A stretch of DNA of 64,000 nucleotides, taken from positions 62,001 through 126,000 of the forward strand of contig JOHN01000037.1 in the NCBI GenBank assembly GCA_000719695.1, in the 5' to 3' direction. This document shows, piece after piece, positions 26,580 through 35,734 of this stretch (within the stretch, counting starts at the first letter, position 1; each line of letters begins with the position of its first letter). Under the pieces are notes generated by a model. It searched no databases. It had not been told where the DNA came from and was given only the letters and a program-made list of their open reading frames with translations. A program made the translations under genes and the position numbers. The DNA comes from Streptomyces sp. NRRL F-6131 (GTDB taxonomy: Bacteria > Actinomycetota > Actinomycetes > Streptomycetales > Streptomycetaceae).

Positions 26580-27584
26580 CTATCCGACTTCGGTTGTGGC
26601 GTCGGACTCCGTCTGCTGCTTGAGGAGTAGAACTTCACCGCAGAGGATGTAGACGTTCAGGGCGCACATGTTGGCCGCCCGGAGCGCGACGTCGGCGTGC
26701 ACACCCTTGCTGGTCAGTTTGTCGAACGCGGCGAATCTGACGTGTAGCCCGTCGGCCATGGCGATCGTCGCCTCGGAGACGTTCTTGCTCTCGTTCGCGA
26801 TCTTGATGAACTCGAACAGGCGGCTTCGGTAGGAGGCCTGGTCGAGCTTGAAGCCTGCGGCGGAGGGCTCTGTCTGGGCCGGGAGGACTTGGCCGACCAC
26901 TGCCTCCAGGATTCGGCGGCAGGTGGTGAGGGCCTGCGACAGCTCCTCGCCCGCCGGGCGGGCAGGGTCCTGGGTGGCTGCTTCGTTCAGGCGGCGGTAG
27001 ACCGTGTTGAACCGTTCGACGAGGTCCGGCGCGTGCGTGCTGAGAAGACGGTCCACCACGGCCTTGTAGCTGCCGAAGATCGAGTCGTTGATCGAGCTGT
27101 AGCCGAAGCGGCGCTCCCACTCGCACAGGTAGACGAATGTCCGATGCCGCGCCAGCTCCTGGACATTCCTGAGCATCGCTACGCTCTTGACGACCCTCGC
27201 TGGTGGGCTGTCAGAGGCCAGTTCCGGCTCGAACAGCCCGAGCAGATACTCGATCTCGCTGAGGGAGTGCCCCGCGAAATGGGACTTGGGGTCTTTCCTG
27301 TCCACCACGCGGTCTCCGAGATACTCGCGCAGTGCGGCTTCCGCGGGACCGTCCGCGGACTCCCACAGGGCGGGGTCGGCCATCAGACGCCGCGTCGCTT
27401 CGCCGTTCGCTTGTGGGTCACCGCCCGAAGGGCGCAGCTCCAACCCCAGCCGCACCGCGACTTGGGAGTCGCCGGCCAGACTGGCGATGCGTACAGCCCG
27501 ACGGACGGAGACAGTGAGTGGGCGGTCGTCGAACTCGTCCAGCGCGGTCCGCACCAACGCCAGGATCTGGTCAGCCGAGGTCAT
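26580..27584 (-). CDS. AbiTii-like protein
   Basis: 334 residues from ATG 27584. The N-terminus has the pattern of the AbiTii domain found in abortive-infection proteins: DQILALVRTALDEFDDRPLT, then SVRRAVRIASLAGDSQVAVR and LGLELRPSGG, that is a helix with repeated A..LA followed by W/RL..EL.G. The C-terminal part (about 215-334) is helical: LSQALTTCRRILEAVVGQVL, then YRSRLFEFIKIANESKNVSE and FDKLTSKGVHADVALRAANM. It looks like the HEPN-like or RNA-binding C-terminal domains that accompany AbiTii, but I cannot name it. It lies downstream of the helicase-nuclease in the same direction, probably as transposon cargo. Confidence 0.5.
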   Translation of the reverse strand: MTSADQILALVRTALDEFDDRPLTVSVRRAVRIASLAGDSQVAVRLGLELRPSGGDPQANGEATRRLMADPALWESADGPAEAALREYLGDRVVDRKDPKSHFAGHSLSEIEYLLGLFEPELASDSPPARVVKSVAMLRNVQELARHRTFVYLCEWERRFGYSSINDSIFGSYKAVVDRLLSTHAPDLVERFNTVYRRLNEAATQDPARPAGEELSQALTTCRRILEAVVGQVLPAQTEPSAAGFKLDQASYRSRLFEFIKIANESKNVSEATIAMADGLHVRFAAFDKLTSKGVHADVALRAANMCALNVYILCGEVLLLKQQTESDATTEVG

Positions 27585-27921
27585 CCACTGAATGTAGCCG
27601 TCCGGGCCGACACCCCGACCTGCATTTTTCGATGGTCGGACCGCTTGCGGCTCCGTCCATCTGTATGGCTTCGCGTCTTGGCTGTTGAACGGGCGGCCCT
27701 GACGACGAGGTGGAGCCGCAGACAAGCGGTGCGGAGCGGTTCCGCACGCTGCTCCCAATGGGACGGTGTCTGCGGACGAGGTCACAGAAGTGCCGACCTC
27801 GCGCTCCTTCCGGCGTTCATCTTTGGGGCATCTGGGGACCTCCGGGCCGTGTGGACGGCCATGGTGTCAGTCGTCCCCGCCCACTCGTAGCCAGCGTGCC
27901 CGCAGGATGGGCCAGGCGGGG
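27585..27921. other. Gap between two minus-strand genes
   Basis: 337 bases between the stop of the helicase-nuclease and the start of the AbiTii-like gene. It should contain the promoter for the latter. No repeat, hairpin or RNA gene was recognised. Confidence 0.35.
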
Positions 27922-30900
27922 TCAGGGGCTGCAGTAGACGGTGAAGTCGCCGGCGGTGACGTGGCGGACGTACTGCTCTGCTCCGGCGAGCACGAGCAGC
28001 TGGTCGTGTGTGGCTCGGCCGGCCTGGAGACCGGGTTGGACGATGACGGTGTGGAAGCGCGGGCGCAGGGTGCGGGCGATGTCGCGGATGGCGATGAGTT
28101 CCCTCGGGCTGCCGAGCTCGTACGGGGAGATGCCGTTGGTGCGCTCCATGTACCGCTGGGCGCGGTCGCGTAGGTGGTCCAGCAAGGGGAGGACATCGCC
28201 ACGACGCCACTTGGCGCTGCGCACGGCCTGGCCGCAGACCTCGTACAAGTCGTCGATACGCAGACCGGCGGTGGCCTTGGTGTACTTGCAGTGCACCAGT
28301 GTGACGTCGAGGTAGCGGCCGTCAGTCACCCGCAGCCCGACGAGGTCGGCTGCCTCGCCGGAGCCGTCGTCGTCGATGAGGACGTCGAAGGCGGTCGATG
28401 CGCGCAGATACGCGGACATGTGGAACTGGATAGAGTCCGGGCGCCGCTCGGGCCGCTGGGACTCCTTGGTGAAGTCCACACCCTGCCAGTCGAGCGGCAC
28501 GAACTTGTCCGTGTCGAAGGGGAGTCGGGCGTAGCCGGGGTTGATCAGGCGGCCCTCGTCGTCGATGAGGCGGTCGCCCTCCAGGAACAGCTCGGGCCGG
28601 TTGGCGTTGAGCCACGCCTGCAGTGGCACCTCCCTGGCGCCGCGGGAGCTGCTCTGTACCTGCGCGTCGATGTCCAGCGGCCGGTAGACAAGCCGCTTGT
28701 TCTCGTAGTCGCACTGGTAGGGGATCCGCCATGAGCCGGTCACGAGGGAGAAGCGGAACGGCCCGGTGGAGGAGTGGTCGTCGACCTCGAAGTCGACGTC
28801 CACCAGCGGGTAGGAACGGCCCTCGTGGTGGACGTTGAGTCGCCTGCCGGCGCCGGTGTAGACCTGCCAGGGCCACTGGACGCCGAGCAGGACGTACTCC
28901 GGCCGCTCGACGATGTCCTCGGGGATGATGAACCCGTCGACGATCCGCTCGAGGTTGATGGTGCTGTCCAGGAGCTTGCTGCCCTGGTGGTCGCACCAGT
29001 CCGTCCAGGCCTTGAGGTTCGGGGCGGTTGTTGGGGTCCAGAACCGACCCGCGTATGCGGCGCTGATGGAGACGCTGTCGCCGTTCTCGAACCCGGACGC
29101 GGCGATGTGGGTCTGGCTCTTGTGTTCCTGGGAAGTGTCGAAGCCCTGGGAGACGTCGCTGCCGACGTGCAGGGAGAACCTGGTGAAGTGGTTGCTGACG
29201 TCCTTGAGCCCGACGTTGCTGGGGATGAGCCGGTCGATCTTGGCCAGCACCCGGTAGGTCTGGGTTCCGTTGATCAGTTCGCAGTCCGGGCCCAGCACCG
29301 CCTCGGCGAGCTCCTTGTAGGTGCCGGACTTCTCCGAGCCGTGGATGTACAGCAGCTGCCGTGTGACGTCGAAGTATAGGACGTAGAGCTCGTAGATGAC
29401 TTGCTCGAGGGTCTGCGGTGCTCCCCAGCGGACGGTACTGCGGTGTTCGACGACGAACCAGACGACCGGGTTGTCCTGGCCGCCGGTGGCGAGCGTGTTG
29501 TCGAGAACCTGGGCGTTTCCGCGGAACATGCCGAGGGCCGCCTCGGGTGTCCACTGCGGGCTGGGCGCGCGGTAGGCGACGGCGCTCATCTTCGGTTCCA
29601 GGACGCTGACCGTGACGTCTTCCGGAGCGTCGGTGAACGTGGCGTCGAAGGCGCCGATCTCCTCGGCGTTCGAGGTGGCGCTGTCGGTCAGGTCCTGCAG
29701 TAGCAGGTTCCAGTCGGCGTCCTCCCGCAGCAGCTGGCGCAGCGGCGAGGTGGCGTCGGGCTCGTGCGCGACGAACAAGGTGGCCTCGCCCAGGCCTTCC
29801 CGGGCCCGGGCGAACCGGCCGATGAACTGCAGCATCGGGCTCAGGCTGCGGCGGGCAGCGTGCATGGCGGCGATCTTCAGCGCCGGCTCGTCGAAGCCTT
29901 CTCCGAGCATGTCGACACAGACGATGATGCGGCAGCTGCGGTTCTTCAACGCCTGCATGGCCGCGGCGCGGCGTCGGGTTCCCACGTTCTGGTGCACGAC
30001 CGTCGGCGCGAACTCCGGGGCCAGCGCCCGGTAGATCTCGCCGATCTCCTCCGCCTTCGCGATGCTCTCGGCCCGGACCATCATCAGGTGGTCGAACCCG
30101 GCAGCCCGATCACTGCGCAGTTGGCCCACCGCGGCTTCCGCCAGCTCCCGGTCGGTGTCGCGCTGCCCCAGGACGGCGCGGTAGTTGATCCGCCCGAAGA
30201 TGCCGTCCCTCTGCGCCTCCCTGAGAGGGAAACGGAAGATGATGCGACCGGGAAGGCGGAGGCCGTCCTCCCGGAACGGGGTGGCGGTGAACAGGAGGAC
30301 GGGGCGGCCGGCGAACGTGTCGATCACGCGGGTCCAGGTGGCGGCGGGGGCATGGTGGGCCTCGTCCACGATCAGGTGCGAGAACGAGCCCAACAGCGCT
30401 GCCCGCACGGCCGGCGAGCACCTGTTGAGCACATAGGGAGTGGCGACGACGACGTTGCACGCCTGCGCGAACCGGGCCGCCTCGCCGGGGTCCGTGAACG
30501 AGTGCTCCAGCCGACCCACACACGGCCGCAGCGCGTCGGCAGCCACGATCTGCTCGCGTTGCAGGATGCCCAGGGTCTCGAACTTTCCACCGAGCTGATC
30601 CCGCAGTGCGTTGCTGGGCACCAGTACAAGGAGACGCTCCACATCGGCAGCCGCCAGCACGGCCAGCATGGTCTCCGTCTTGCCCGCCCCTGTCGGCATC
30701 ACCACGACGCCCGGGTCGGGCAGTCCCGAAGCCCAGTGCGCCATGACGGCGTGCAGGGCGCCGAGCTGCGGGCGGCGCAGACTGCCCGGCTCACCGTGGG
30801 GGCGGTATCCGATGGAACCGTGGAGCGACTGCCTGACCGCATCAGGCCCGGTCTGGGACCGGTCGCCGATCCACGTTACCTCGCCCGACGGCGCGCCCGC

Positions 30901-31104
30901 CGGGACTACGGCCGTCAGCACGCCCACCCCGTCCGGCGTGTCCTCCGTCGCCTCGATGGAGGGCCAGCTGCCGAACAACCCGCGCAGCCGTCTCTCCCCA
31001 TCGGCTTCCTCGGCATTCAGATCCCCCGCAGGAACCAGGAGTTGGCGGACGGTGTTCTTCTCCCACTTCGTGGGCTCGGCCCACACCTCGCTGCTCTTGT
31101 ACAT
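27922..31104 (-). CDS. SF2 helicase fused to a PD-(D/E)XK-like nuclease
   Basis: 1060 residues from ATG 31104. Helicase motifs in order: Walker A MPTGAGKTETM (K142), motif II LIVDEAHHAPAATW (D247), motif III LFTATPFRED, and motif VI LQFIGRFARAREG. The middle is a long beta-rich region. The last ~220 residues resemble a restriction-type nuclease: FDVLIDDDGSGEAADLVGLR, then LDVTLVHCKYTKATAGL (catalytic Lys near 940) and RIDDLYEVCGQAVRSAKW. An HCKYT core preceded by an acidic strand is the D...(D/E)xK arrangement. It lies 173 bases downstream of the tnsC-like gene in the same direction, as cargo or an accessory of the transposon. A DNA-degrading defence role is inferred. Confidence 0.75.
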   Translation of the reverse strand: MYKSSEVWAEPTKWEKNTVRQLLVPAGDLNAEEADGERRLRGLFGSWPSIEATEDTPDGVGVLTAVVPAGAPSGEVTWIGDRSQTGPDAVRQSLHGSIGYRPHGEPGSLRRPQLGALHAVMAHWASGLPDPGVVVMPTGAGKTETMLAVLAAADVERLLVLVPSNALRDQLGGKFETLGILQREQIVAADALRPCVGRLEHSFTDPGEAARFAQACNVVVATPYVLNRCSPAVRAALLGSFSHLIVDEAHHAPAATWTRVIDTFAGRPVLLFTATPFREDGLRLPGRIIFRFPLREAQRDGIFGRINYRAVLGQRDTDRELAEAAVGQLRSDRAAGFDHLMMVRAESIAKAEEIGEIYRALAPEFAPTVVHQNVGTRRRAAAMQALKNRSCRIIVCVDMLGEGFDEPALKIAAMHAARRSLSPMLQFIGRFARAREGLGEATLFVAHEPDATSPLRQLLREDADWNLLLQDLTDSATSNAEEIGAFDATFTDAPEDVTVSVLEPKMSAVAYRAPSPQWTPEAALGMFRGNAQVLDNTLATGGQDNPVVWFVVEHRSTVRWGAPQTLEQVIYELYVLYFDVTRQLLYIHGSEKSGTYKELAEAVLGPDCELINGTQTYRVLAKIDRLIPSNVGLKDVSNHFTRFSLHVGSDVSQGFDTSQEHKSQTHIAASGFENGDSVSISAAYAGRFWTPTTAPNLKAWTDWCDHQGSKLLDSTINLERIVDGFIIPEDIVERPEYVLLGVQWPWQVYTGAGRRLNVHHEGRSYPLVDVDFEVDDHSSTGPFRFSLVTGSWRIPYQCDYENKRLVYRPLDIDAQVQSSSRGAREVPLQAWLNANRPELFLEGDRLIDDEGRLINPGYARLPFDTDKFVPLDWQGVDFTKESQRPERRPDSIQFHMSAYLRASTAFDVLIDDDGSGEAADLVGLRVTDGRYLDVTLVHCKYTKATAGLRIDDLYEVCGQAVRSAKWRRGDVLPLLDHLRDRAQRYMERTNGISPYELGSPRELIAIRDIARTLRPRFHTVIVQPGLQAGRATHDQLLVLAGAEQYVRHVTAGDFTVYCSP

Positions 31105-31277
31105 GCATCGCGCCTTTCCGCGTGGCCGTCGATGTGTGACCGCGGGAACCGGGTCGAGTAGCCTGCTGCCAGGACAGACATTCGCCCTGGCAGAGGTGGT
31201 CCGCTGCCGGCCCGGCGCCGTTTGTGAACGCCCGCCCACCGGCTTGCGCCGGCTGTGCCCGTTGGGCGGTATAGGGA

Positions 31278-32360
31278 TCAGTGGGCCGGGTCGTCGTACC
31301 CGGTCAGGATCGAGTCGAGCAGGTCCTTGTCGATCTTCTCGGTTTCTTCCAGGATGCTGCTCTGGGCGGCCTGGCAGATGAGCTGGTCCAGGACGTGCAT
31401 GGAGCCGTCGGTGCGCCCGTGGAGGTAGGCGGCGAGGTCTCGCAGGGTTCCGGGCTTGTGCTTGTAGAGGCGGAGGTTCTCCTCGACCTTGCCCAGCACC
31501 TTGTGCCACTGCTCGGGCTCGGCGTCGGTGTAGGGGACGGGCCGTACCCACAGGGTCGGGAAGGCAATGTGGGGCTGCGGCGCGTGCGTGCCCGCGGCCG
31601 GTGCCTGGCTCCTGTGGTCGCCGTACCCGGCCCTGATGATCTCCCGCGCACCGATGCCGCAGAACAGGAACGTGACGCGGGGCAGCCTGTCCTGAAGACG
31701 CAGGAGGTAGTCGAACGCGGTCTGCCGCTCGCTGCTCCTGATGTACTCGACACCGTCGACCACGACCAGCCGGGTGCTGGCACGCTGCATGACCCGCACG
31801 ATGGGCTCGGTCATGTCGACCGGCCGATGGTTCATCGTCTCGGGGGAGCGCGAGTGCTCGATTCCGAGGAAGTCCGCGAACGGCAGCGACCAGTGCAGAT
31901 CGTCGCTGCGGTCGTGCGGCACGTTGATGTACACCACCGGATGCCGGTCCGGGTCCGGCCCGTACAACTCTTCGACCAGGGCGTGAAATCCGAGGGCGAT
32001 CAGCGCCGCCAGCAGTGACTTCCCGCTCAGGCGCGGCCCGTCGACGACGAAGTTCGGCCCGCGCCCGTTGCCGGTGGTCAGGTTCTTCACCAGCAGTCTG
32101 CGGGCCTGCTTCAGGGCTGCGCCCACATCGTCGGTCACCACCGGCAGCAGCCGGCCGTGATAGACCAGCCGTGGGTCCGACAGTCTCACCTTCGTGCCGA
32201 GCGGAGCGCAGTCCTGCAGGTCGGGCGGGCCGTAGGTGCGCCGGGCCTGTGCCCGGAAGCCCTCCTTTGTCGTCAGCGGCCCCGGATCGAACGGGCCGCC
32301 CGGCAGCGGGGATGCCCCGGCCGGCGCGGGTGCGGTGCGTTGCCGTGTGGTGTCGTTCAC
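31278..32360 (-). CDS. TnsC/TniB-like AAA+ ATPase
   Basis: 360 residues from a GTG that overlaps the tnsB stop (GTGA). Walker A is VDGPRLSGKSLLAAL (K114) and Walker B is RLVVVDGVEYIRSSE (D202). The N-terminal TYGPPDLQDC and the C-terminal helices match the layout of TniB/TnsC proteins of Tn5053 and Tn7. These AAA+ ATPases polymerise on target DNA, connect the target selector (TniQ) to the DDE transposase, and enforce target immunity. The order tnsA-like, tnsB, tnsC with four-base overlaps supports the assignment. Confidence 0.82.
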   Translation of the reverse strand: MNDTTRQRTAPAPAGASPLPGGPFDPGPLTTKEGFRAQARRTYGPPDLQDCAPLGTKVRLSDPRLVYHGRLLPVVTDDVGAALKQARRLLVKNLTTGNGRGPNFVVDGPRLSGKSLLAALIALGFHALVEELYGPDPDRHPVVYINVPHDRSDDLHWSLPFADFLGIEHSRSPETMNHRPVDMTEPIVRVMQRASTRLVVVDGVEYIRSSERQTAFDYLLRLQDRLPRVTFLFCGIGAREIIRAGYGDHRSQAPAAGTHAPQPHIAFPTLWVRPVPYTDAEPEQWHKVLGKVEENLRLYKHKPGTLRDLAAYLHGRTDGSMHVLDQLICQAAQSSILEETEKIDKDLLDSILTGYDDPAH

Positions 32361-34867
32361 GAATCCTTCTCGTCGGTAGAGCCGGCCGCTGCCCGGGGCG
32401 GGGGAGCAGGATCGGAGGCATCGGTCGGGGCTGGCAGGCCGCTGAGGAACAGATCGGCGATGCCACCCGTGGAACCGCGCCGCTGTGCCACCAGCCGCGG
32501 CTCCTTCCCAGCCCCAGTCGCCACGTCCGCTCCGGGATCCGCCGGCGGTTCTGCGTCCTGCGGCGGACGCTCGTCCGTGTCGGGGACAGCGGCCGGCTCG
32601 CCCACGGCCACCAGCACGCCCGCGTCGCCGGACAATCGCGGCCCGGCGTCCTGATCGGGGAAGAGGAACTGCGCGGGGTTCTCCAGCGAGCGGGCCGGCA
32701 CGATCGTGGCCGGGTCGGGGACACTGATGCAGGCATACCTGTCCGGATCCGGCGGGCGCACCGCCGGCTGAGGCCCGGTGAACGGCCGGCCCGGCCGGCG
32801 CCACCGCCGCCGAGGTGCGCCCGTACGCCGCCCGGGCTGCGCGGCGGGCGCCTCGTCGAGGGGACCGCGCCGCGCACGCTCGCGCAACTCCGACACGGCC
32901 AAGGCGATGTCGCGCTCCCGCTGCTCGTGCTCCTCCGGGCCGCCGGCCTCGCGGTAGTCCTGCTCCGCGGTCTGCCACAGGTACTGGGACCACTCGCCGT
33001 CGATCAGGTCCTGGTGGATGAACTCGGCCTCCACCCAGGGGTCTTCACCGAGCTGCTCCTTGCGCTGGTCGAACAGCCACACATAGCGCGGCGCGTACGG
33101 GTCGAAGCGGATCGGCCACTTCTTGCCCTGCCCCCGCACCCCGGAGGGCTGCTTGTTGTATGCCTGGAGCGCGGCGCTGTTGTACGTGCGGTTGCCGACC
33201 CGCACGCCCTTGTCGTCGACCTGCCGCCACTCGCAGAGCAGCAGCTTGCGCGACTGCGACGGCGACAGGGGCAGCGGCGCGTACCCCTCACAGGCCACGA
33301 GCGCCGCGTACATCTGGTTGGGGGTGAGCACCACACCGGGTAGGTTCGGGCTGCGCAGCCCCTCGTGGCGGTGCTGCTGCCAGTGCAGCGCGATCCACTC
33401 GTTCAGCAGGCCCTGCAGCTCGTTGAGCCGCCACATCGGCCCCTCGGTCACGTACTTGCCGCGCCGGGCCAGGTCCCGTGCCGTGTAGGCGGCCACGTAC
33501 TGGCTGAACAGCTTCTTCAGTGCGGAGAACGTCGCCTCCACGATGGCCTTGTCGGGGCCTGTGTTGTCTCGCGCCGACCTGATCGAGATCCCCAGCGAGG
33601 TGCACACGTCCTCGAAGTGCTCGCCCTGGTAGATCTTCCCCTGGTCGACGACGACCATCTTCGGGCGGATTACCGGCCGCGTCGCAGCACCGGCCATCCG
33701 CGGATCGCAGGCGACCTGATCCGCGTAGGGCAGATCCGACAGCTCAGCCCTGCTGAGTGGTGACCATCCGGGCCGGGCTGGCATGGGGGCGAGTGCCTGC
33801 GCGAGCATGAGGGTGGCGTCGAACGAGGTGGTCGCCCGTCCGCCCAGCCGCTTGCCCTTGTACCCGCGGCCCGGGGCGCGGGGCACGATCAGTGCCCCGA
33901 TGATGCTGCGGCTGGCCACGTCCACGGCCGCGGTCAGCTCGACCTGGACCGGGTAGCCGTCGTCGCCGATCGCAAGCACGTCCAGGCCGGTCGAGTCGAT
34001 CTGCACCATCTCGCCGAGCATCCGTGCCCGTGTGGGTGTCCACGGCGGTTCGGGGGAGCTTGCCGCCTCCCTGCGGCGGCGTACAGGCCCGCGCAGGGAG
34101 TTCGTGCGGGTGCCGAGGCTGTTCAGCAGCCGGTAGAACCCGGTGCGGGAGATCCTCAGGTCCTCCTCGGGGTAGGCCGCGCGCAGGCCGGCCTGCAGCC
34201 GCTCGTGCAGGCGGGTGCCCCAGCCGGAGGACTCCTCGACTCCGTCCTTGAGTTCCTGCAGCAGCAGGGCGACGATCCGCTCGTCGGTGTTCCCGTAGAG
34301 CTTTCCGGCGACGACTTTCACCAGGGCAGCCACGCCCTGGCCCGAGTACTCCTTCAGGCGCCGGTCCAAGGTCGCCACCGACACTCTGCGCCAGCCCAGC
34401 GCCTTGAGTTCGCGCTCCTTGCTGGCCAACCGCTGGCTGCGGGAGACGAGGGCCGGGTCGTACTCGGGCCGGGGCCGCGCGTCGGGTGCGGAACCCGGCG
34501 GCAGGCCGTCCTCGGCCTCGCGCAGGTGCCGCTCCCACGCGCGGACGTCCACCAGCTCGGCCTCGGTGAGCAGGGACAGGACGCTGACGTCGGGGATCCG
34601 GGCTCCGGGTTGCTCCGTGCCGGCGTCGTCCAGGACCGCGAAGTCCGGGGCGCCGACGACGGCCGACAGCAGCGCGACCGCGTCCTCGCCGTCCTCGTCG
34701 GCGGCGCTCAGGTGGACCCGGCCGCCCTGCAGGGCGGCCACCAGGTACGAGGCGCCGTGCCAGCGGACCGTGTCGCCCGGCTCTAGGCCGGCGCGCCGCC
34801 CGTCATCGTCGTCCGTGCCCGGCGCGTTGCGGGTCCGGCAGGTGCAGTCGGACGTGTCGGTCCTCAC
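32357..34867 (-). CDS. TnsB/TniA-like DDE transposase
   Basis: 836 residues. The N-terminus (SRSQRLASKERELKALGWRR then VSVATLDRRLKEY) holds helix-turn-helix DNA-binding domains. The integrase-fold catalytic core has MVQIDSTGLDVLAIGDDGYP (D291), RPKMVVVDQGKIYQGEHF (D408) and GPDKAIVEATFSALKKLF (E444); D408 and E444 are separated by 35 residues, the DDE spacing of the Mu/Tn7 group. A Mu-type C-terminal barrel follows (LLCEWRQVDDKGVRVGNRTY), then a disordered proline-rich tail of about 190 residues that probably binds the tnsC product. GTG 34867 overlaps the stop of the tnsA-like gene (GTGA). All three catalytic acids are present, so it should be active. Confidence 0.88.
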   Translation of the reverse strand: MRTDTSDCTCRTRNAPGTDDDDGRRAGLEPGDTVRWHGASYLVAALQGGRVHLSAADEDGEDAVALLSAVVGAPDFAVLDDAGTEQPGARIPDVSVLSLLTEAELVDVRAWERHLREAEDGLPPGSAPDARPRPEYDPALVSRSQRLASKERELKALGWRRVSVATLDRRLKEYSGQGVAALVKVVAGKLYGNTDERIVALLLQELKDGVEESSGWGTRLHERLQAGLRAAYPEEDLRISRTGFYRLLNSLGTRTNSLRGPVRRRREAASSPEPPWTPTRARMLGEMVQIDSTGLDVLAIGDDGYPVQVELTAAVDVASRSIIGALIVPRAPGRGYKGKRLGGRATTSFDATLMLAQALAPMPARPGWSPLSRAELSDLPYADQVACDPRMAGAATRPVIRPKMVVVDQGKIYQGEHFEDVCTSLGISIRSARDNTGPDKAIVEATFSALKKLFSQYVAAYTARDLARRGKYVTEGPMWRLNELQGLLNEWIALHWQQHRHEGLRSPNLPGVVLTPNQMYAALVACEGYAPLPLSPSQSRKLLLCEWRQVDDKGVRVGNRTYNSAALQAYNKQPSGVRGQGKKWPIRFDPYAPRYVWLFDQRKEQLGEDPWVEAEFIHQDLIDGEWSQYLWQTAEQDYREAGGPEEHEQRERDIALAVSELRERARRGPLDEAPAAQPGRRTGAPRRRWRRPGRPFTGPQPAVRPPDPDRYACISVPDPATIVPARSLENPAQFLFPDQDAGPRLSGDAGVLVAVGEPAAVPDTDERPPQDAEPPADPGADVATGAGKEPRLVAQRRGSTGGIADLFLSGLPAPTDASDPAPPPRAAAGSTDEKDS

Positions 34868-35586
34868 GCGACCACCCGGTTCACGGCGTTGCCGGTCCAG
34901 GCGAGGGAGACCGGGATGAGGGCCCGGTCCTGGTCGAAGGACAGGTCACCGGTCCACAGCAGGTGCCAGGCATGGGTGAGGGCCGTGCGCGGGAGCCCGG
35001 CAACGGCGACTCCCGCCGTGATCGGGCGCGGCACCGAGAACGCGGGGCGCAGTACATCGCGGATCTTCTCGTCGTACAGGTCGGGAAAGCGGTGCGCGGA
35101 CACAACTCGCAGCCACTGCAGGCGGATTCCCGTCGGGACGTCCAGCGGGGCGACGGTCCATCCGGCGGCATCCGCGACATGCGCGACCACTTCCGCCTCC
35201 CGCGATCGGGCCTGCTCGTCGTCGTCGCGGGCAGGGTGCACGATCACCAGCCGCTCCCCGCGCATGGTCCGAGCGAAGAACGCGGGCTCCACCGTCCCGT
35301 GCGCGGAGCCGTCCTGCCAGCAGATCTGCGTCGCGGTCGCGGAGAACCACTGCACCGACGAGTCGAAGTCCAGCAGGGCCGCCGCGTACATCAGCCGCTC
35401 GCTGCCGCAGACCACCATGCCCTTGGTGGTGGCCGCCCAGTAACGGGTCAGGATCGACTGCCTCCCGTGGTAGGCGTGGGGTTCGCGCAGGGGCTCGCAC
35501 CGCTCCAACGGCACTGCGCGCATCTCTCCCGGAGCGGCCTCGCGCTCCCGGCCGTCCGGATCCCGATAACGCACCTCTACCTGCAC
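34864..35586 (-). CDS. TnsA-like heteromeric transposase subunit, catalytic residues apparently lost
   Basis: 240 residues from GTG 35586 (AGGAAAGG upstream). It aligns by eye with the TnsA-like proteins of Streptomyces Tn7-like elements: HAYHGRQSILTRYWAATTKG, VCGSERLMYAAALLDFDSSV and QWFSATATQICWQDG. In active TnsA the next blocks are a PD-x-F/Y strand and a VVDxK/R strand carrying the metal-binding Asp and Lys. Here they read TVEPAFFARTMRGE and LVIVHPARDD, so the first Asp is Ala and the second motif has His. TnsA normally cuts the 5' ends of the transposon; if it is dead the element would move by replicative transposition. The C-terminal half (LTHAWHLLWTGDLSFDQDRA) retains family features that could bind TnsC. 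Confidence 0.65.
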   Translation of the reverse strand: MQVEVRYRDPDGREREAAPGEMRAVPLERCEPLREPHAYHGRQSILTRYWAATTKGMVVCGSERLMYAAALLDFDSSVQWFSATATQICWQDGSAHGTVEPAFFARTMRGERLVIVHPARDDDEQARSREAEVVAHVADAAGWTVAPLDVPTGIRLQWLRVVSAHRFPDLYDEKIRDVLRPAFSVPRPITAGVAVAGLPRTALTHAWHLLWTGDLSFDQDRALIPVSLAWTGNAVNRVVA

Positions 35587-35734
35587 ACGATGCCTTTCCT
35601 GCCGCCGGGGCGAAGCCCCGGCCCCAGCCTGCGCCACCACATCGAGCCGCCGCGACACGCCCCACAGCTATCACAACTCGCCACCCGGCGGAACAAAGAC
35701 GTCCACTTCCCATGTGAAAGTGCTCCACGTCAGG

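Noticed and set aside
26388..26623. Small ORF beginning at the CATATC/GATATG palindrome
   Set aside because: No ribosome site and Arg/Ser/Ala-rich shadow composition.
31105..32877. Extension of the helicase-nuclease frame far upstream on the minus strand
   Set aside because: It overlaps tnsC and tnsB in another frame and has no protein character; the helicase starts with a normal ATG at 31104.
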